Shown: positions 1 to 9,784, numbered from the stretch's first letter. The stretch: DNA of 64,000 bases from Cupriavidus taiwanensis (GCF_900249755.1 NZ_LT976853.1:2496057-2560056); one strand, 5' to 3'. Notes: generated by a model not told the origin, from the sequence alone. A program made the numbers and translations.

Positions 1-10
1 AACGAAGCTA

Positions 11-190
11 TCAGTCGTTCTTGGTCTTGATGACCTTGCGGCCACGGTAGTAGCCGTTCGGGCTGACGTGGTGGCGCAGGTGGGTTTCGCCGGTGGTCGG
101 CTCGACGGCCAGCGGCGCGGCCGACAGGTGGTCGTGCGAACGGTGCATGCCGCGCTTGGACGGCGACTTCTTGTTCTGTTGAACAGCCAT
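11..190 (-). CDS. rpmF: 50S ribosomal protein L32
   Basis: This is a 59-residue basic protein of the large ribosomal subunit, too short for a usual ORF cut-off. Reading on the minus strand it begins [20 protein letters not shown] and ends [11 protein letters not shown], the normal L32 sequence and length. It follows yceD by 119 bp on the same strand. The yceD-rpmF pair is conserved in proteobacteria and is usually followed by plsX and fab genes, which would lie beyond the left edge of the window. The start is fixed by the conserved N-terminus. Confidence 0.97.
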   Translation of the reverse strand: MAVQQNKKSPSKRGMHRSHDHLSAAPLAVEPTTGETHLRHHVSPNGYYRGRKVIKTKND

Positions 191-309
191 GATGACTCCT
201 TCGAGAATTTTTCAATATTAACACACGCATCCCGCCCAAGGCGTAGCCGGGGCCCGGCCGGATGCTTCAGATTCACCTGCAAAACCCTGCAGGCCGCGCG
301 CTGGCGGCT

Positions 310-900
310 TCAGTGCCGGGTCTTCAGGCCGGCCAGCGCCGCAAAGGGCGAAGGCCGCTTTTCTTGCTCAGGCTCAGCTTCAGGCTGGGCCTCGCCGTCC
401 GATCCGGTCACGAGGCTTTCGTGCACGGTCGGGCAGACGTCATGCTTGGGTGCCACCGGCAATGCCAGCAGCACTTCATCTTCAATCAGTTCCAGCAGCG
501 AGAAGCGCTTCGAGCCGGCGATCACGTCGACTTCGTCGTCGTCGATCGGCGCCGCGTCGGCCGCTTCTTCGCTTTCCACCACCTCGAAGCGCGTTGCCGT
601 GTCGATCGGCTCGGCATAGGGCGCCAGGCAGCGCTGGCAATCCAGCCAGATCCGGCCCTGCACCGTCACGTCGAGGAACAGCCGCTGCGCCACCGGGGCG
701 CCGGGCTCGGCCGCCTCTTCACGCATGAAGCCGGTGGCCGTATAGGCGAACGTCTCATCGGGTGCCGAGGCTGGCGCTTGCGCGGCGGTCTCGGCTAAGA
801 TGCGCGGCAAATCCCGCACCGCCACGTCGCCGGCCAGGCTTTCACCCTTTCGGCACATGGCGAAGAGGTCAAGCGCGCGCAGGTCGATCGGCTGGGTCAT
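310..900 (-). CDS. yceD: YceD/DUF177 large-subunit rRNA accumulation protein
   Basis: This 196-residue protein belongs to the YceD (DUF177) family, whose E. coli member is needed for normal 23S rRNA accumulation; its biochemical role is not settled. The sequence has the conserved pair C88-x-x-C91 (LDCQRCLAPY), the acidic segment near residues 105-125 and the C-terminal family signature ending in a basic tail. It lies directly upstream of rpmF, the standard partner. A good sigma70-type promoter sits about 115 bp upstream of the ATG. Confidence 0.92.
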   Translation of the reverse strand: MTQPIDLRALDLFAMCRKGESLAGDVAVRDLPRILAETAAQAPASAPDETFAYTATGFMREEAAEPGAPVAQRLFLDVTVQGRIWLDCQRCLAPYAEPIDTATRFEVVESEEAADAAPIDDDEVDVIAGSKRFSLLELIEDEVLLALPVAPKHDVCPTVHESLVTGSDGEAQPEAEPEQEKRPSPFAALAGLKTRH

Positions 901-1015
901 GTGCGTGGCTCCTGTCGCAATTCAATGACGGGTTCGCCACATGCCTCACCTGACGGATTGCGGGCCGCGCACATTGGCGGCACTGCGCCCGGGTGCGGAT
1001 GCGGCTAAACGCGCG

Positions 1016-1045
1016 ATTATACGGTGTAAACCTTTCCGAGGTCAA
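1016..1045 (-). promoter_or_regulatory. sigma70-type promoter for yceD-rpmF
   Basis: On the minus strand TTGACC (1045-1040) and a perfect TATAAT (1021-1016) are separated by 18 bp. The orientation and distance fit transcription of yceD-rpmF. The spacer contains GTTTAC (1031-1026), a match to GTWWAC, discussed under findings. Confidence 0.6.
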
Positions 1046-1100
1046 AGGCCTTGCTGCGGAAGCCACACGGCTTCCTGCCCTGATTCTGATTCAATTACTT

Positions 1101-1700
1101 ATGTCCCAAGACTCCCGCCCCCGGCTGATCCTCGGCTCCGGCTCACCCTACCGCCGCGAACTGCTGGAGCGGCTGCGCATTCCCTTCGAGGTCGCGGTAC
1201 CGGATATCGACGAAACGCCGCTCGACGGCGAGTCGCCCGAGGCCACGGCGCTGCGGCTGTCGCAGCGCAAGGCCGAGGCCATCGCGGCCCGCCACCCCGG
1301 CGCGCTGGTGATCGGCTCCGACCAGGTGCTGACGCTCGACGGCGCCCAGATGGGCAAGCCGGGCACGCACGACAACGCCGTGGCGCAGCTGCGCCGCATG
1401 CGGGGACGCACCGCCACCTTCCATTCGGCGCTGTGCCTGCTGGATTCCCGCACCGGCGCCGCGCAATTGGCCGACGTGCAGACCCGCGTGACGCTGCGCG
1501 ACCTGACCGATGCCGAAATCGAGACCTACCTGCAGCTGGAGCGTCCCTACGACGTGGCCGGCAGCGCCAAATCCGAAGGGCTCGGCATCACGCTGCTGGC
1601 GCGGGTCGAGTCCGACGATCCCACCGCGCTGGTCGGCCTGCCGCTGATCGCGCTGACCGGCATGCTGCGCCGGGCCGGCTACCCGCTTCTTACCGCCTGA
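1101..1700 (+). CDS. Maf/YceF-type nucleotide pyrophosphatase
   Basis: A 199-residue Maf-family protein. These enzymes hydrolyse non-canonical nucleoside triphosphates to monophosphates. The YceF subgroup prefers 7-methyl-GTP, and this sequence resembles that subgroup (N-terminal LILGSGSPYRRELL, then IGSDQVLTLDG and KSEGLGITLLARVE). The ATG at 1101 is chosen because the family motif begins seven residues later; the reading frame stays open upstream to 993 but that stretch has no family similarity. It is divergent from yceD, and an RsmI-like methyltransferase follows after 25 bp. Confidence 0.92.
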   Translation: MSQDSRPRLILGSGSPYRRELLERLRIPFEVAVPDIDETPLDGESPEATALRLSQRKAEAIAARHPGALVIGSDQVLTLDGAQMGKPGTHDNAVAQLRRMRGRTATFHSALCLLDSRTGAAQLADVQTRVTLRDLTDAEIETYLQLERPYDVAGSAKSEGLGITLLARVESDDPTALVGLPLIALTGMLRRAGYPLLTA

Positions 1701-1725
1701 ACCACATTCACCGCACCCACCCACG

Positions 1726-2457
1726 ATGAGCGGCACCCTTTACCTGATCCCCAATACCCTCGGCAAGCGCGACGAAGCCGACCCGCTGGCCGACGTGATC
1801 CCGGCCGGCGTGCAGCAAATCGCGGCCGGCCTGGACTACCTCGTCGCCGAGAACGCCAAGACCGCGCGCGCCTTCCTGAAAAAGCTGGGCGAAGCCACGC
1901 CGCTGGCGCGCCCGATCCAGCAGATCGAGATCCGCGAACTGAACGTCAATACGCGCGCCGACGCGCTGGCGGAGCTGCTGGACCCACTCGAAACCGGCCG
2001 CGACGCCGGCCTGCTGTCGGAGGCCGGCGTGCCGGCGGTGGCCGACCCCGGCGCCGACCTGGTGCGGCTGGCGCATGCGCGCGGCATCCGCGTGCGGCCG
2101 CTGGTGGGGCCAAGCTCGATCCTGCTGGCGGTGATGGGCTCGGGCCTGAATGGCCAGAGCTTTGCCTTCAACGGCTACCTGCCGGTCGATGCCGGCGAGC
2201 GCGCGCAGCGGCTGCGGGAGCTGGAACAGCGCTCGCGCAAGGCCAGCCAGACCCAGGTCTTCATCGAAACGCCGTACCGCAATGGCGCGCTGCTGGAGGC
2301 CCTGCGCCAGCACTGTGCCGGCACCACGCTGCTGTCCGTGGCGGTGGACCTGACCCTGCCGGGCGAGACCATCGTCACGCTGCCGCTGTCGGACTGGCGC
2401 CCCGGGCGGATCGACCTGCACAAGCGCCCGGCGATCTTCTCGCTGCTTGCCGTCTAG
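1726..2457 (+). CDS. RsmI-like SAM-dependent methyltransferase (tetrapyrrole methylase fold)
   Basis: A 243-residue protein of the SAM-dependent tetrapyrrole-methylase fold, in the branch related to RsmI, the 16S rRNA C1402 2'-O-methyltransferase. It opens with GTLYLIPNTLG and carries the glycine-rich motifs LLSEAGVPAVADPG (about residue 87) and GPSSILLAVMGSGLNGQSF. It is shorter than true RsmI (about 280 residues) and the N-terminus differs, so it may act on another substrate. It is probably co-transcribed with maf. Stop at 2457, followed by a strong hairpin. Confidence 0.85.
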   Translation: MSGTLYLIPNTLGKRDEADPLADVIPAGVQQIAAGLDYLVAENAKTARAFLKKLGEATPLARPIQQIEIRELNVNTRADALAELLDPLETGRDAGLLSEAGVPAVADPGADLVRLAHARGIRVRPLVGPSSILLAVMGSGLNGQSFAFNGYLPVDAGERAQRLRELEQRSRKASQTQVFIETPYRNGALLEALRQHCAGTTLLSVAVDLTLPGETIVTLPLSDWRPGRIDLHKRPAIFSLLAV

Positions 2458-2480
2458 GGCGAAGCGGCGGAACCGGAAAC

Positions 2481-2510
2481 GACCAAGGGGCGCACAGGCG
2501 CCCCTTGGTC
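2481..2510. terminator. hairpin between convergent genes
   Basis: GACCAAGGGGCGC pairs perfectly with GCGCCCCTTGGTC around an ACAG loop. It lies between the ends of the plus-strand methyltransferase gene and the minus-strand peptidase gene. There is no T-tract on either side, so its strength as an intrinsic terminator is uncertain; the position fits a shared bidirectional terminator. Confidence 0.55.
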
Positions 2511-2529
2511 CTGCTGGCTGCAGCCGGCG

Positions 2530-3720
2530 TCAGCGCATGCCCTGCATGCCGGTGCTCCACAGCATGGTCTTCATCGCCGCCGAGCCCACGGCCGCGCCAA
2601 AGCGCTTGGCCACGCGTTCGGCGATGTTCTCCTTGACCGTGTAGTCGACGATGTCCTCGGCCTTGAACAGGTCGCGGGCCACGTATTCGGCACTGCCCAG
2701 GCCGTCGGCCAGCCCCAGGTCGACGCTGCGCTCGCCCGACCAGAACAGGCCGGAGAACAGCTCCGGGTCGTCCTTGAGCCGGTCGCCGCGGCCTTCCTTG
2801 ACCACGTCGATGAACTGCTGGTGGATCTGCTTGAGCATCGCTTCGGCGAAGGCCTTCTGCTTCGGCACCTGCGGCGAGAACGGGTCGAGCATGCCCTTGT
2901 TGGCACCCGAGGTGTAGAGCCGGCGCTCCACGCCCAGCTTGTCCATCAGCCCGGTAAAGCCGAAACCGTCCATCAGCACCCCGATCGAGCCGACGATGCT
3001 GGCCTTGTCGACATAGATCTTGTCGGCCGCCGCCGCCACGTAGTAGCCGCCCGAGGCACAGATTTCCTCGACCACCACATAGAGCGGCTTGGACGGGTAG
3101 AGGCCGCGCAGGCGGTGGATCTCGTCATTGATGATGCCGGCCTGCACCGGCGAGCCGCCGGGCGAGTTGATCTTCAGGATCACGCCGGCGGCGTTGCTGT
3201 CGGCAAAGGCCGCCTGCAGCGAGGCATTGATGGCTTCGGCGCTGGCCGGCGTGCCGGCGGCGATTTCCCCCTCCAGCGTGACCATCGCGGTGTGGCGGCC
3301 CGAGGCACTGACGCCGTCGCCCTTGAAGTCGAACAACGCGAACAGGATCAGCGCCAGCAGGCCCAGCGTCACCAGGCGGAAGAAGATGCGCCAGCGCCGC
3401 GCCGCGCGCTGCTCTCGCAGCGATGCGGTCAACACTTTTTCCAGCACATCGCGCTCCCAGCCGCCGCCGACCTGGCCGCTGCCGGTGGTGCCCGACAAGC
3501 GCGCCTTGCGCTCGCGCGCCTCGCGCCGCGCGGCGTCATCGCCGGCGCGGAGTTCGTCTTCCAGCGGAAAATCGGCATGCGGCGCCGTCACCAGGCGCTC
3601 GGACTCGGACTCGGGGGCGGCCCCGGCCGGCCCGGCTTCCGCGGCGGGCTTGCGCTCGTCCGGCTGCCCCGGTGCGTTGGGGGTGGGCTCATCCGAGGGC
3701 GGTTTCTGTTGTTCTGTCAT
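2530..3720 (-). CDS. S49 family signal-peptide peptidase (SppA/SohB-like)
   Basis: A 396-residue membrane-anchored serine protease of family S49, which cleaves leftover signal peptides in the inner membrane. The first ~120 residues are charged and cytoplasmic, followed by one membrane segment (FFRLVTLGLLALILFALF). The protease domain has INSPGGSPVQAG and the nucleophile motif CASGGYY (Ser about 223). It is a single-domain form, as in SohB, not the doubled E. coli SppA. The start at 3720 (MTEQQKPPSDE) is preferred; the frame is open to 3867 but that extension overlaps the Rieske gene. Confidence 0.9.
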   Translation of the reverse strand: MTEQQKPPSDEPTPNAPGQPDERKPAAEAGPAGAAPESESERLVTAPHADFPLEDELRAGDDAARREARERKARLSGTTGSGQVGGGWERDVLEKVLTASLREQRAARRWRIFFRLVTLGLLALILFALFDFKGDGVSASGRHTAMVTLEGEIAAGTPASAEAINASLQAAFADSNAAGVILKINSPGGSPVQAGIINDEIHRLRGLYPSKPLYVVVEEICASGGYYVAAAADKIYVDKASIVGSIGVLMDGFGFTGLMDKLGVERRLYTSGANKGMLDPFSPQVPKQKAFAEAMLKQIHQQFIDVVKEGRGDRLKDDPELFSGLFWSGERSVDLGLADGLGSAEYVARDLFKAEDIVDYTVKENIAERVAKRFGAAVGSAAMKTMLWSTGMQGMR

Positions 3721-3743
3721 GCAAATCGCTCGTGGAAAACCAT

Positions 3744-4142
3744 TCAGGCGCCGCCGGAGGGCCCGGCTGCGCGGTACGGGGCCCGCGGCAGCCAGTAGAC
3801 CTGGCCGTCGCGTTCCTCGACTTGCAGCTTGGCCAGCGCAGCCCCGCGGCAGGGACCGCCAACGCACTCGCCGCTATCCGGCGCGTACACCGCGCCATGA
3901 GTGGCGCACATCAAGTATAGGCCCGAGGCATCGAAGAACCGGCCCTCCTGCCAGTCCAGCTCCATTGGCACGTGCGCGCACTGGTTCAGGTAGGCATGGG
4001 CAACGCCATCGAAACGCACCACGAAGGCGCCGATCTCGCGCTGCTCGACCGCAACCGAAAAGCGCACGCCGAGACCGCCTTCCTGCAACGCATCGGCGGC
4101 GCACAGCCGCACCGGCGCCTGGCCGGAGGCGGCGTCAGGCAT
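3744..4142 (-). CDS. Rieske [2Fe-2S] domain protein
   Basis: A 132-residue stand-alone Rieske ferredoxin-like protein. The cluster ligands are visible as C55-x-H57 (QCAHVP) and C79-x-x-H82 (MCATHG). There is no membrane segment or partner oxygenase. It overlaps the upstream HAD phosphatase gene by 8 bp and precedes the S49 peptidase by 23 bp, an arrangement seen in Burkholderiaceae. Its electron-transfer partner is unknown; similarity to the NirD/ferredoxin type does not define a substrate. Confidence 0.9.
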   Translation of the reverse strand: MPDAASGQAPVRLCAADALQEGGLGVRFSVAVEQREIGAFVVRFDGVAHAYLNQCAHVPMELDWQEGRFFDASGLYLMCATHGAVYAPDSGECVGGPCRGAALAKLQVEERDGQVYWLPRAPYRAAGPSGGA

Positions 4143-4794
4143 GGGCCAGCAGCCACTCGGTCAGGTCGCCGATCGAACTGGCGCAGTGCACCGGCGCCAT
4201 CGCGCGCAGCGACTCGGCCGGGTGCGCCCCGTAGCAGACCCCCAGGCCCTTGGCGCCCGCGTTTGCCGCCATCTGCAGGTCATGGGTGGTGTCGCCGACC
4301 ATCACCGTGCGCCCGACGTCCTGGCCCAGTTCGCGCGTGAGCTCGTGCAGCATCGCCGGGTGCGGCTTGGAGAAGGTCTCGTCGGCGCAGCGCGTGGCGT
4401 CGAACAGCGCGGTCAGGCCGCTGGCGGCCAACGCGCGCTGCAGGCCGACGCGCGTCTTGCCCGTGGCCACACCGAGGAAATAGTGCTCGCCGCGCAGGGT
4501 TTCGAGCATTTCGCGCACGCCGTCGAACAGCACGAGATCGGCATCGCGGGTCAGGAAATGGTAGCGGTAGCGCTCGGCCAGCCGCGGGTAGTCGGCCGGG
4601 TCCAGCGTCGGCACCGCATACGACAGCGCATCCTTCAGCCCCAGCCCGATCACGTGGCTGGCCGCGCTGTCGTCGGGCACTGGCAGGCCCAGGTCGCGGC
4701 TGGCCAACTGGATGCACTTGGCGATGGTCGGGGTCGAGTCCATCAGCGTCCCGTCCCAGTCGAAAACGATCAGGTCAAATTGTTGCCTGGCCAT
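4135..4794 (-). CDS. HAD-family hydrolase, phosphoglycolate phosphatase-like
   Basis: A 219-residue HAD superfamily phosphatase with motif I DWDGT (nucleophile D12, D14), the cap domain typical of the Gph subgroup, motif II (GVATGKTRVGL), a motif III lysine in ETFSKPHP and motif IV MVGDTTHDLQMA. The family acts on small phosphorylated metabolites such as 2-phosphoglycolate. Substrate assignment from sequence alone is weak. It lies 30 bp after rluC and overlaps the Rieske gene, so the three are probably one transcript. Confidence 0.9.
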   Translation of the reverse strand: MARQQFDLIVFDWDGTLMDSTPTIAKCIQLASRDLGLPVPDDSAASHVIGLGLKDALSYAVPTLDPADYPRLAERYRYHFLTRDADLVLFDGVREMLETLRGEHYFLGVATGKTRVGLQRALAASGLTALFDATRCADETFSKPHPAMLHELTRELGQDVGRTVMVGDTTHDLQMAANAGAKGLGVCYGAHPAESLRAMAPVHCASSIGDLTEWLLAHA

Positions 4795-4824
4795 GGAAGT
4801 CCTTGTGGCGTTTGGAGCACTACC

Positions 4825-5826
4825 CTACTCCGGGGCGTGCAGTTCACGCAATTGTTGCAGGAATCCGACGCATTCGTCGGGCAGCGGCGCTTCCACTGAC
4901 AGCGGCTCGCCGGTGGCCGGGTGGATAAACACCAGCCGGTGCGCGTGCAGGAACATGCGCTTGATGCCGGGCCTGGCCCCGGAACGGGCCAGCGACTTGT
5001 TCAGCGTGAAATCGCCATATTTTTCGTCGCCGACGATCGGAAAACCCGAATGCGCCAGGTGGACGCGGATCTGGTGGGTGCGGCCGGTCTTCAGTTCGGC
5101 CTCCAATAGCGTGAAGCCCGGGAAGGCCTCGACCCGGTTGAACACGGTATGCGACGCCAGCCCGTCGGCCTGGACGCGCACCCGGCGCTCGCCGTCCGCC
5201 GTGCTGTACTTATATAGCGGCAGCTTCACGTGCTGGCGGGCATTCGGGAATTCGCCGGCGACGCAGGCGAAATAGCGCTTGTCCATGGTGTTGCCGCGGA
5301 TCTGCTCATGCAGCTGGACCAGCGCCGAGCGCTTCTTCGCCAGCACCAGGATGCCCGAGGTCTCGCGGTCGAGCCGGTGCACCAGTTCCAGGAACCTGGC
5401 CTGCGGCCGCGACCGGCGCAGTTGCTCGATCACCCCAAAGGCAACGCCCGAGCCGCCATGCACCGCGACGCCGGCCGGCTTGTTGATGACCAGCAGGTGG
5501 TCATCTTCGTACACAACCGGGAACTCGCCGGCAGGCACCGGAGCCGCGCCGGATTGCGCCGGGCTCGCCACCCGCATCGGCGGGATGCGCACGACATCCC
5601 CCGATTGAAGCCGATAAGTGGCGTCGATCCGGCCCTTGTTGACGCGCACTTCGCCCGAGCGGAGCACCCGGTAGATATGGCTCTTGGGTACCCCCTTGGC
5701 CACCTTCAACAGAAAGTTGTCGATGCGCTGGCCTTCCGAGCCTTCGTCAATCGTGACATACGCCACCTGTGGGCTGGCCGGCGCAGCTTCGGCAGCCTTT
5801 TCAATTTGATGGCGTAACTCATTCAT
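4825..5826 (-). CDS. rluC: 23S rRNA pseudouridine synthase RluC
   Basis: A 333-residue RluA-family pseudouridine synthase, expected to modify 23S rRNA (positions 955, 2504 and 2580 in E. coli). An N-terminal S4 RNA-binding domain (about residues 33-80, with GVPKSHIYRVLRSGEVRVNK) precedes the catalytic domain with HRLDRETSG, whose Asp153 is the nucleophile. The start at 5826 (MNELRHQ) is supported by a GAGGA motif 14 bp upstream; upstream frame extension to 6030 is not conserved-looking. It is divergent from rne, the usual rluC/rne arrangement in proteobacteria. Confidence 0.95.
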   Translation of the reverse strand: MNELRHQIEKAAEAAPASPQVAYVTIDEGSEGQRIDNFLLKVAKGVPKSHIYRVLRSGEVRVNKGRIDATYRLQSGDVVRIPPMRVASPAQSGAAPVPAGEFPVVYEDDHLLVINKPAGVAVHGGSGVAFGVIEQLRRSRPQARFLELVHRLDRETSGILVLAKKRSALVQLHEQIRGNTMDKRYFACVAGEFPNARQHVKLPLYKYSTADGERRVRVQADGLASHTVFNRVEAFPGFTLLEAELKTGRTHQIRVHLAHSGFPIVGDEKYGDFTLNKSLARSGARPGIKRMFLHAHRLVFIHPATGEPLSVEAPLPDECVGFLQQLRELHAPE

Positions 5827-6619
5827 TTTCAATATAATTTCCTCGCTGTTCCGGCTCGTGGCCGGCAGCGCAAGACCTGTGTAAGCGATGGATCTTCGGG
5901 TTTTACTCGATTTTCCGCATTCTACACTTGGGGTTGCCGCCGACCCCGCCCGTCTCCCGCAATTCGCGTTCCGCCAAGCGCCAGACGGGCAAATGGCAGC
6001 AAAAAGCAGCACGCACGGTGCCGCCGGCATGCAGGAAGTCGCCCAAAGGTGGCTTCGGCACGGCAGGCGGTGACGTGGGAACTGAGTGTTCAGGTAAAAC
6101 AGAATTCAAGGGCGGATGCCGCAGCCGGCATCCGCTTCGGTGAGAGAAGTCCCGCCCGCACCGGGAAACGGTGCCGGCCGGCAGGTTGACCTGCCGCCTG
6201 ACTGGAAGTTACCGGCGCCCGGTCGCAGAACTCCAAGAAGTAGTAGGTGCGCCCGCCAGGAGAAGTCAGGCAGCAACGGCAACCATGCCGTGTCCGAAAA
6301 ATTTGCTCTTTGACGCGTCTAGGCCTTCCGCGGCCGGCCGCGATGCCCGCTGCGCTGGTTGCGCCGGCGTCCAGCATCGCCTCCGGCACGGGAATGCGCC
6401 GGATGTCTGCGCAAGAGCAGCCTCCGGTGTTCTCTCCTGCCTGCGGTCGTTACCCCGACGTCATCGCTCTCTTTCACCCGCGCCCAGCCGCTCGCATGTC
6501 TTGCGCAGCGGCGCTTTCCGGCAATTCTCGCGCCTTCGCTCGCTCCCTCGCGTGCTCCATGGATCGCCGCGGACACCGCCCAGACGGTGCCACCCGCGAC
6601 ACTGGAGTGAGGTATTGCG
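5827..6619. promoter_or_regulatory. rluC-rne divergent intergenic region and long rne leader
   Basis: There is a 793-bp gap with no convincing gene. On the plus strand it should hold the rne promoter and 5' leader. Two strong potential RNA hairpins are visible: GCGGATGCCG/CGGCATCCGC with a CAGC loop (6112-6135) and CGGCAGGT/ACCTGCCG (6179-6196). In E. coli the rne leader is ~360 nt and mediates autoregulation by RNase E cleavage, so an analogous role is plausible but inferred. On the minus strand TAGAAT (5924-5919) could be a -10 for rluC without a clear -35. I could not place an rne promoter. Confidence 0.5.
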
Positions 6620-9600
6620 ATGAAACGCATGCTGTTCAACGCGACGCAACAAGAGGAATTGCGCGTCGCCATCGTCGACGGTCAGAAACTGATCGATATC
6701 GACATCGAAACTGCCGGGCGCGAACAGCGCAAGGGCAACATCTACAAGGGTGTCATCACCCGCATCGAACCCTCGCTGGAAGCCTGCTTCGTCAATTATG
6801 GCGAAGAGCGCCACGGCTTCCTGCCGTTCAAGGAAGTTGCGCGCGCCTTCTTCAAGGAAGGCATCGACGTGCGCAATGCGCGCATCCAGGACGCCCTGCA
6901 CGAAGGCCAGGAACTGATCGTCCAGGTCGAAAAGGAAGAGCGCGGCAACAAGGGCGCGGCCCTGACCACCTTTATCTCGCTGGCCGGCCGCTACCTGGTG
7001 CTGATGCCCAACAACCCGCGCGGCGGCGGCGTGTCGCGCCGCATCGAGGGCGAAGACCGCCAGGAACTGCGCGAGACCATGGCGCAGCTGACCGTGCCGG
7101 AAGGCATGAGCATCATCGCCCGCACCGCCGGCATCGGCCGCTCGGCCGAGGAACTGCAGTGGGACCTGAACTACCTGCTGCAACTGTGGAAGGCCATCGA
7201 CGGCGCCGCCGGCGACAACAAGGCGCCGCTGCTGATCTACCTCGAATCCAGCCTGGTGATCCGCGCCATCCGCGACTACTTCCAGCCGGATATCGGCGAG
7301 ATCCTGATCGACACCGACGAGATCTACGAACAGGCCCGCGCCTTCATGAGCGTGGTGATGCCTGACAACATGAACCGCGTGAAGAAGTACCGGGATGATG
7401 TTCCGCTGTTCTCGCGCTTCCAGATCGAGCACCAGATCGAGTCGGCCTACTCGCGCATGGTGATGCTGCCCTCGGGCGGTGCCATCGTGATCGACCACAC
7501 CGAGGCGCTGGTCTCCGTGGACGTGAACTCGGCCCGCGCCACCAAGGGCGCCGACATCGAGGAAACCGCGCTGCGCACCAACCTGGAAGCGGCCGACGAA
7601 ATCGCCCGCCAGCTGCGCCTGCGCGACCTGGGCGGCCTGATCGTGATCGACTTCATCGACATGGAGTCGGGCAAGGCCCAGAAGGACGTGGAAACGCGCC
7701 TGAAGGACGCGCTGCGCCACGACCGCGCCCGCGTGCAGATGGGCAAGATCAGCCGCTTCGGCCTGATGGAGTTGTCGCGCCAGCGCCTGCGCCCGTCGCT
7801 GTCGGAGGGCTCGCACATCACTTGCCCGCGCTGCAACGGCACCGGCCATATCCGCGATACCGAATCGTCCGCCCTGCAGGTGCTGCGCATCATCCAGGAA
7901 GAGGCGATGAAGGAAAACACCGCCGCCATCCATTGCCAGGTGCCGGTGGAGGTGGCCGCCTTCCTGCTGAACGAGAAGCGCCAGGAGATCAACCTGATCG
8001 AGCTGCGCTTCAAGGTCAACGTGCTGCTGATTCCCAACAAGCACCTGGAAACGCCGCACTACAAGCTCGAGCGTCTGCGCCACGACGATCCGCGCCTGGA
8101 AGACAGCACCGCCAGCTACAAGATGGCCGAGGCCGCCGCCAAGGAACTGGAAGCCGACACCAGCTACAGCAGCCGCCGCAAGGAAGAAGCCAAGCCGCGC
8201 CAGGAAGCCGCGGTCAAGGGCATCACGCCCGAGCAGCCCGCCCCGGTCTCGGTGCCGCGCCCCGAGCGCGCGCCGCGCCCGGAAGCCGCGCCCGTGGCCC
8301 CGCCCGTGCCGGCCACCAAGCCGGTCGAAGCCGGCGGCTTCATCGCCTGGCTGAAGGGCCTGTTCGGTGCCCGTCCGGCCACCCCGCCGGTGGTGGAGCC
8401 GGCCAAGCCCGCGGCCGCCGCGGAAACCCGCAGCGCCGAGGGCCGGCGTGAGCGCGGCCCGCGTGGCGAAGGCCGCGGACCGCGTGGCGAGCGCGCCGAA
8501 CGTGGCGAGCGCGGCGAGCGTGGCGAACGCACCGAGCGTGGCGAGCGCCAGGGCCGCGGCCAGCGCGGGGAGCGTGGCGAGCGAGCCGAACGTGGCGAGC
8601 GCCAGGCCGGTGAGCGTGGCGAGCAGCGCGAGGGCCGTGGCGAGCGCCAGGGCCGCCAGCCGCGCCAGCAAGGTGAAGGCCAGGCAACCCCCGCCGTGGC
8701 GCGCCAGGCCGAGGCCATGCCCGCCGAGCGCGCCCAGGGCGAACGCGCCGAGGCCCGCCAGGAAGGCCGCCGCGACCGCAACCAGGAACGCCGCGAGCGC
8801 CAGCGCGAACGCCAGCGCGAGCGCAGCGAACTGCGCGAAGCCGAAGCCGGTGAAGCGCCGCAGCCGGAAGCCATCGCCGCCGCCCAGGCCCTGGGCGTGC
8901 TGCCGCAGGCCGTGACGGAAGACCTCCAGCCGCGCGCCGAGCTGCCGGAGGGCGCCGAAGGTGCCGCCGACGCCGCCGAGACCGCCGAGGGCGAGGAACG
9001 CCGCCGCCGCAACCGCCGTGGCCGCAACCGCTATCGCCGCGAACGCGACGAGTCGGTGCAGGGCGCGCAAGGTGAAGGGGAAGGCGAAGGCACGGCTGGC
9101 GAAGGCTTCGCCCCGGCCAGCGCCGAAGCCGGCGTACCGGCCGAGCCCGCGCCGCAAGCAGCCGTGGCTGCCGAAGCCGCGGCCGAACCGGTCGAAGCCA
9201 TCCGCATCGCCGTGCCGGAAGACGTGACGCCGGCCCCGGCCGCGCAAGCGACGCCGGCAGCCCAGCCGGTGGCCGCGCAAGCTGCACAGCCCGCTGAGCC
9301 GGTGGCCGCTGCAGTGACCGAGGCCGTTGCAGCCGAAGCCATTGCCGAACCCGCCGTCAGCGCAGTGGTCGAGACCGCGGCGCCGGTCGTGCCGACTGCT
9401 GCTCCGGCAGCCGCACCGGAGCCGATGCTCGCGCCGGTTGCAGAAGCCGTTCCGGTGGTCGAGCCGGCAGTCTCGGTCCCGACCCCGGTCGCGGCCCCTG
9501 CGCCGACTCCGGCCCCGGCCGCTGCCGTGGCGCCGGCGGCGCTGGAAAACCTGGAGCCGATGCTAGCCACCGCCGGCCTGCAATGGGTCCACACCGACAG

Positions 9601-9754
9601 CGACAAGCTGCGCTCGGCCCAGGAAGCCGCCGCCCGCATCGCGCCCGCCCCGCGCGTGCCGCGCGAGCGCAAGCCGCTGCCGCCGCTGCCCCAGGGCCCG
9701 ATGATCCTGGTGGAAACCGGCAGCCGCGAAGTGCAGATGGCATCGCAGCAGTAA
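6620..9754 (+). CDS. rne: Ribonuclease E
   Basis: A 1044-residue endoribonuclease E, the core enzyme of mRNA decay and rRNA/tRNA processing. The catalytic half (about residues 1-510) contains the S1 domain near 38-120, the Mg-binding aspartates D301 (LVSVDVNSA) and D344 (IVIDFIDM), and the zinc-link cysteines C402-P-R-C405. The C-terminal half is disordered: an arginine/glutamate/glycine repeat tract (about 608-740), a second basic patch near 793-810 ([14 protein letters not shown]) and an Ala/Pro-rich tail ending in a short conserved peptide. That half is the expected scaffold for degradosome partners. Start ATG 6620 is preceded by GGAGTGAGG. Confidence 0.97.
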   Translation: MKRMLFNATQQEELRVAIVDGQKLIDIDIETAGREQRKGNIYKGVITRIEPSLEACFVNYGEERHGFLPFKEVARAFFKEGIDVRNARIQDALHEGQELIVQVEKEERGNKGAALTTFISLAGRYLVLMPNNPRGGGVSRRIEGEDRQELRETMAQLTVPEGMSIIARTAGIGRSAEELQWDLNYLLQLWKAIDGAAGDNKAPLLIYLESSLVIRAIRDYFQPDIGEILIDTDEIYEQARAFMSVVMPDNMNRVKKYRDDVPLFSRFQIEHQIESAYSRMVMLPSGGAIVIDHTEALVSVDVNSARATKGADIEETALRTNLEAADEIARQLRLRDLGGLIVIDFIDMESGKAQKDVETRLKDALRHDRARVQMGKISRFGLMELSRQRLRPSLSEGSHITCPRCNGTGHIRDTESSALQVLRIIQEEAMKENTAAIHCQVPVEVAAFLLNEKRQEINLIELRFKVNVLLIPNKHLETPHYKLERLRHDDPRLEDSTASYKMAEAAAKELEADTSYSSRRKEEAKPRQEAAVKGITPEQPAPVSVPRPERAPRPEAAPVAPPVPATKPVEAGGFIAWLKGLFGARPATPPVVEPAKPAAAAETRSAEGRRERGPRGEGRGPRGERAERGERGERGERTERGERQGRGQRGERGERAERGERQAGERGEQREGRGERQGRQPRQQGEGQATPAVARQAEAMPAERAQGERAEARQEGRRDRNQERRERQRERQRERSELREAEAGEAPQPEAIAAAQALGVLPQAVTEDLQPRAELPEGAEGAADAAETAEGEERRRRNRRGRNRYRRERDESVQGAQGEGEGEGTAGEGFAPASAEAGVPAEPAPQAAVAAEAAAEPVEAIRIAVPEDVTPAPAAQATPAAQPVAAQAAQPAEPVAAAVTEAVAAEAIAEPAVSAVVETAAPVVPTAAPAAAPEPMLAPVAEAVPVVEPAVSVPTPVAAPAPTPAPAAAVAPAALENLEPMLATAGLQWVHTDSDKLRSAQEAAARIAPAPRVPRERKPLPPLPQGPMILVETGSREVQMASQQ
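8440..8850 (+). repeat. GERxER-coding repeat tract inside rne
   Basis: Within rne the DNA repeats units close to CGTGGCGAGCG, encoding runs such as [15 protein letters not shown] followed by [13 protein letters not shown] sequence. The tract is a low-complexity arginine-rich region of the degradosome scaffold domain, likely RNA-binding and prone to length change by slippage. Confidence 0.8.
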
Positions 9755-9784
9755 GCGACGCCGCTGCGCCGCAGCCAAAGCAAC

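Noticed and set aside
6461..9280. 939-codon open frame on the minus strand opposite rne
   Set aside because: It is a product of high GC and the repetitive codons of rne; the protein is low-complexity His/Arg/Ala/Leu and rne is unmistakable.
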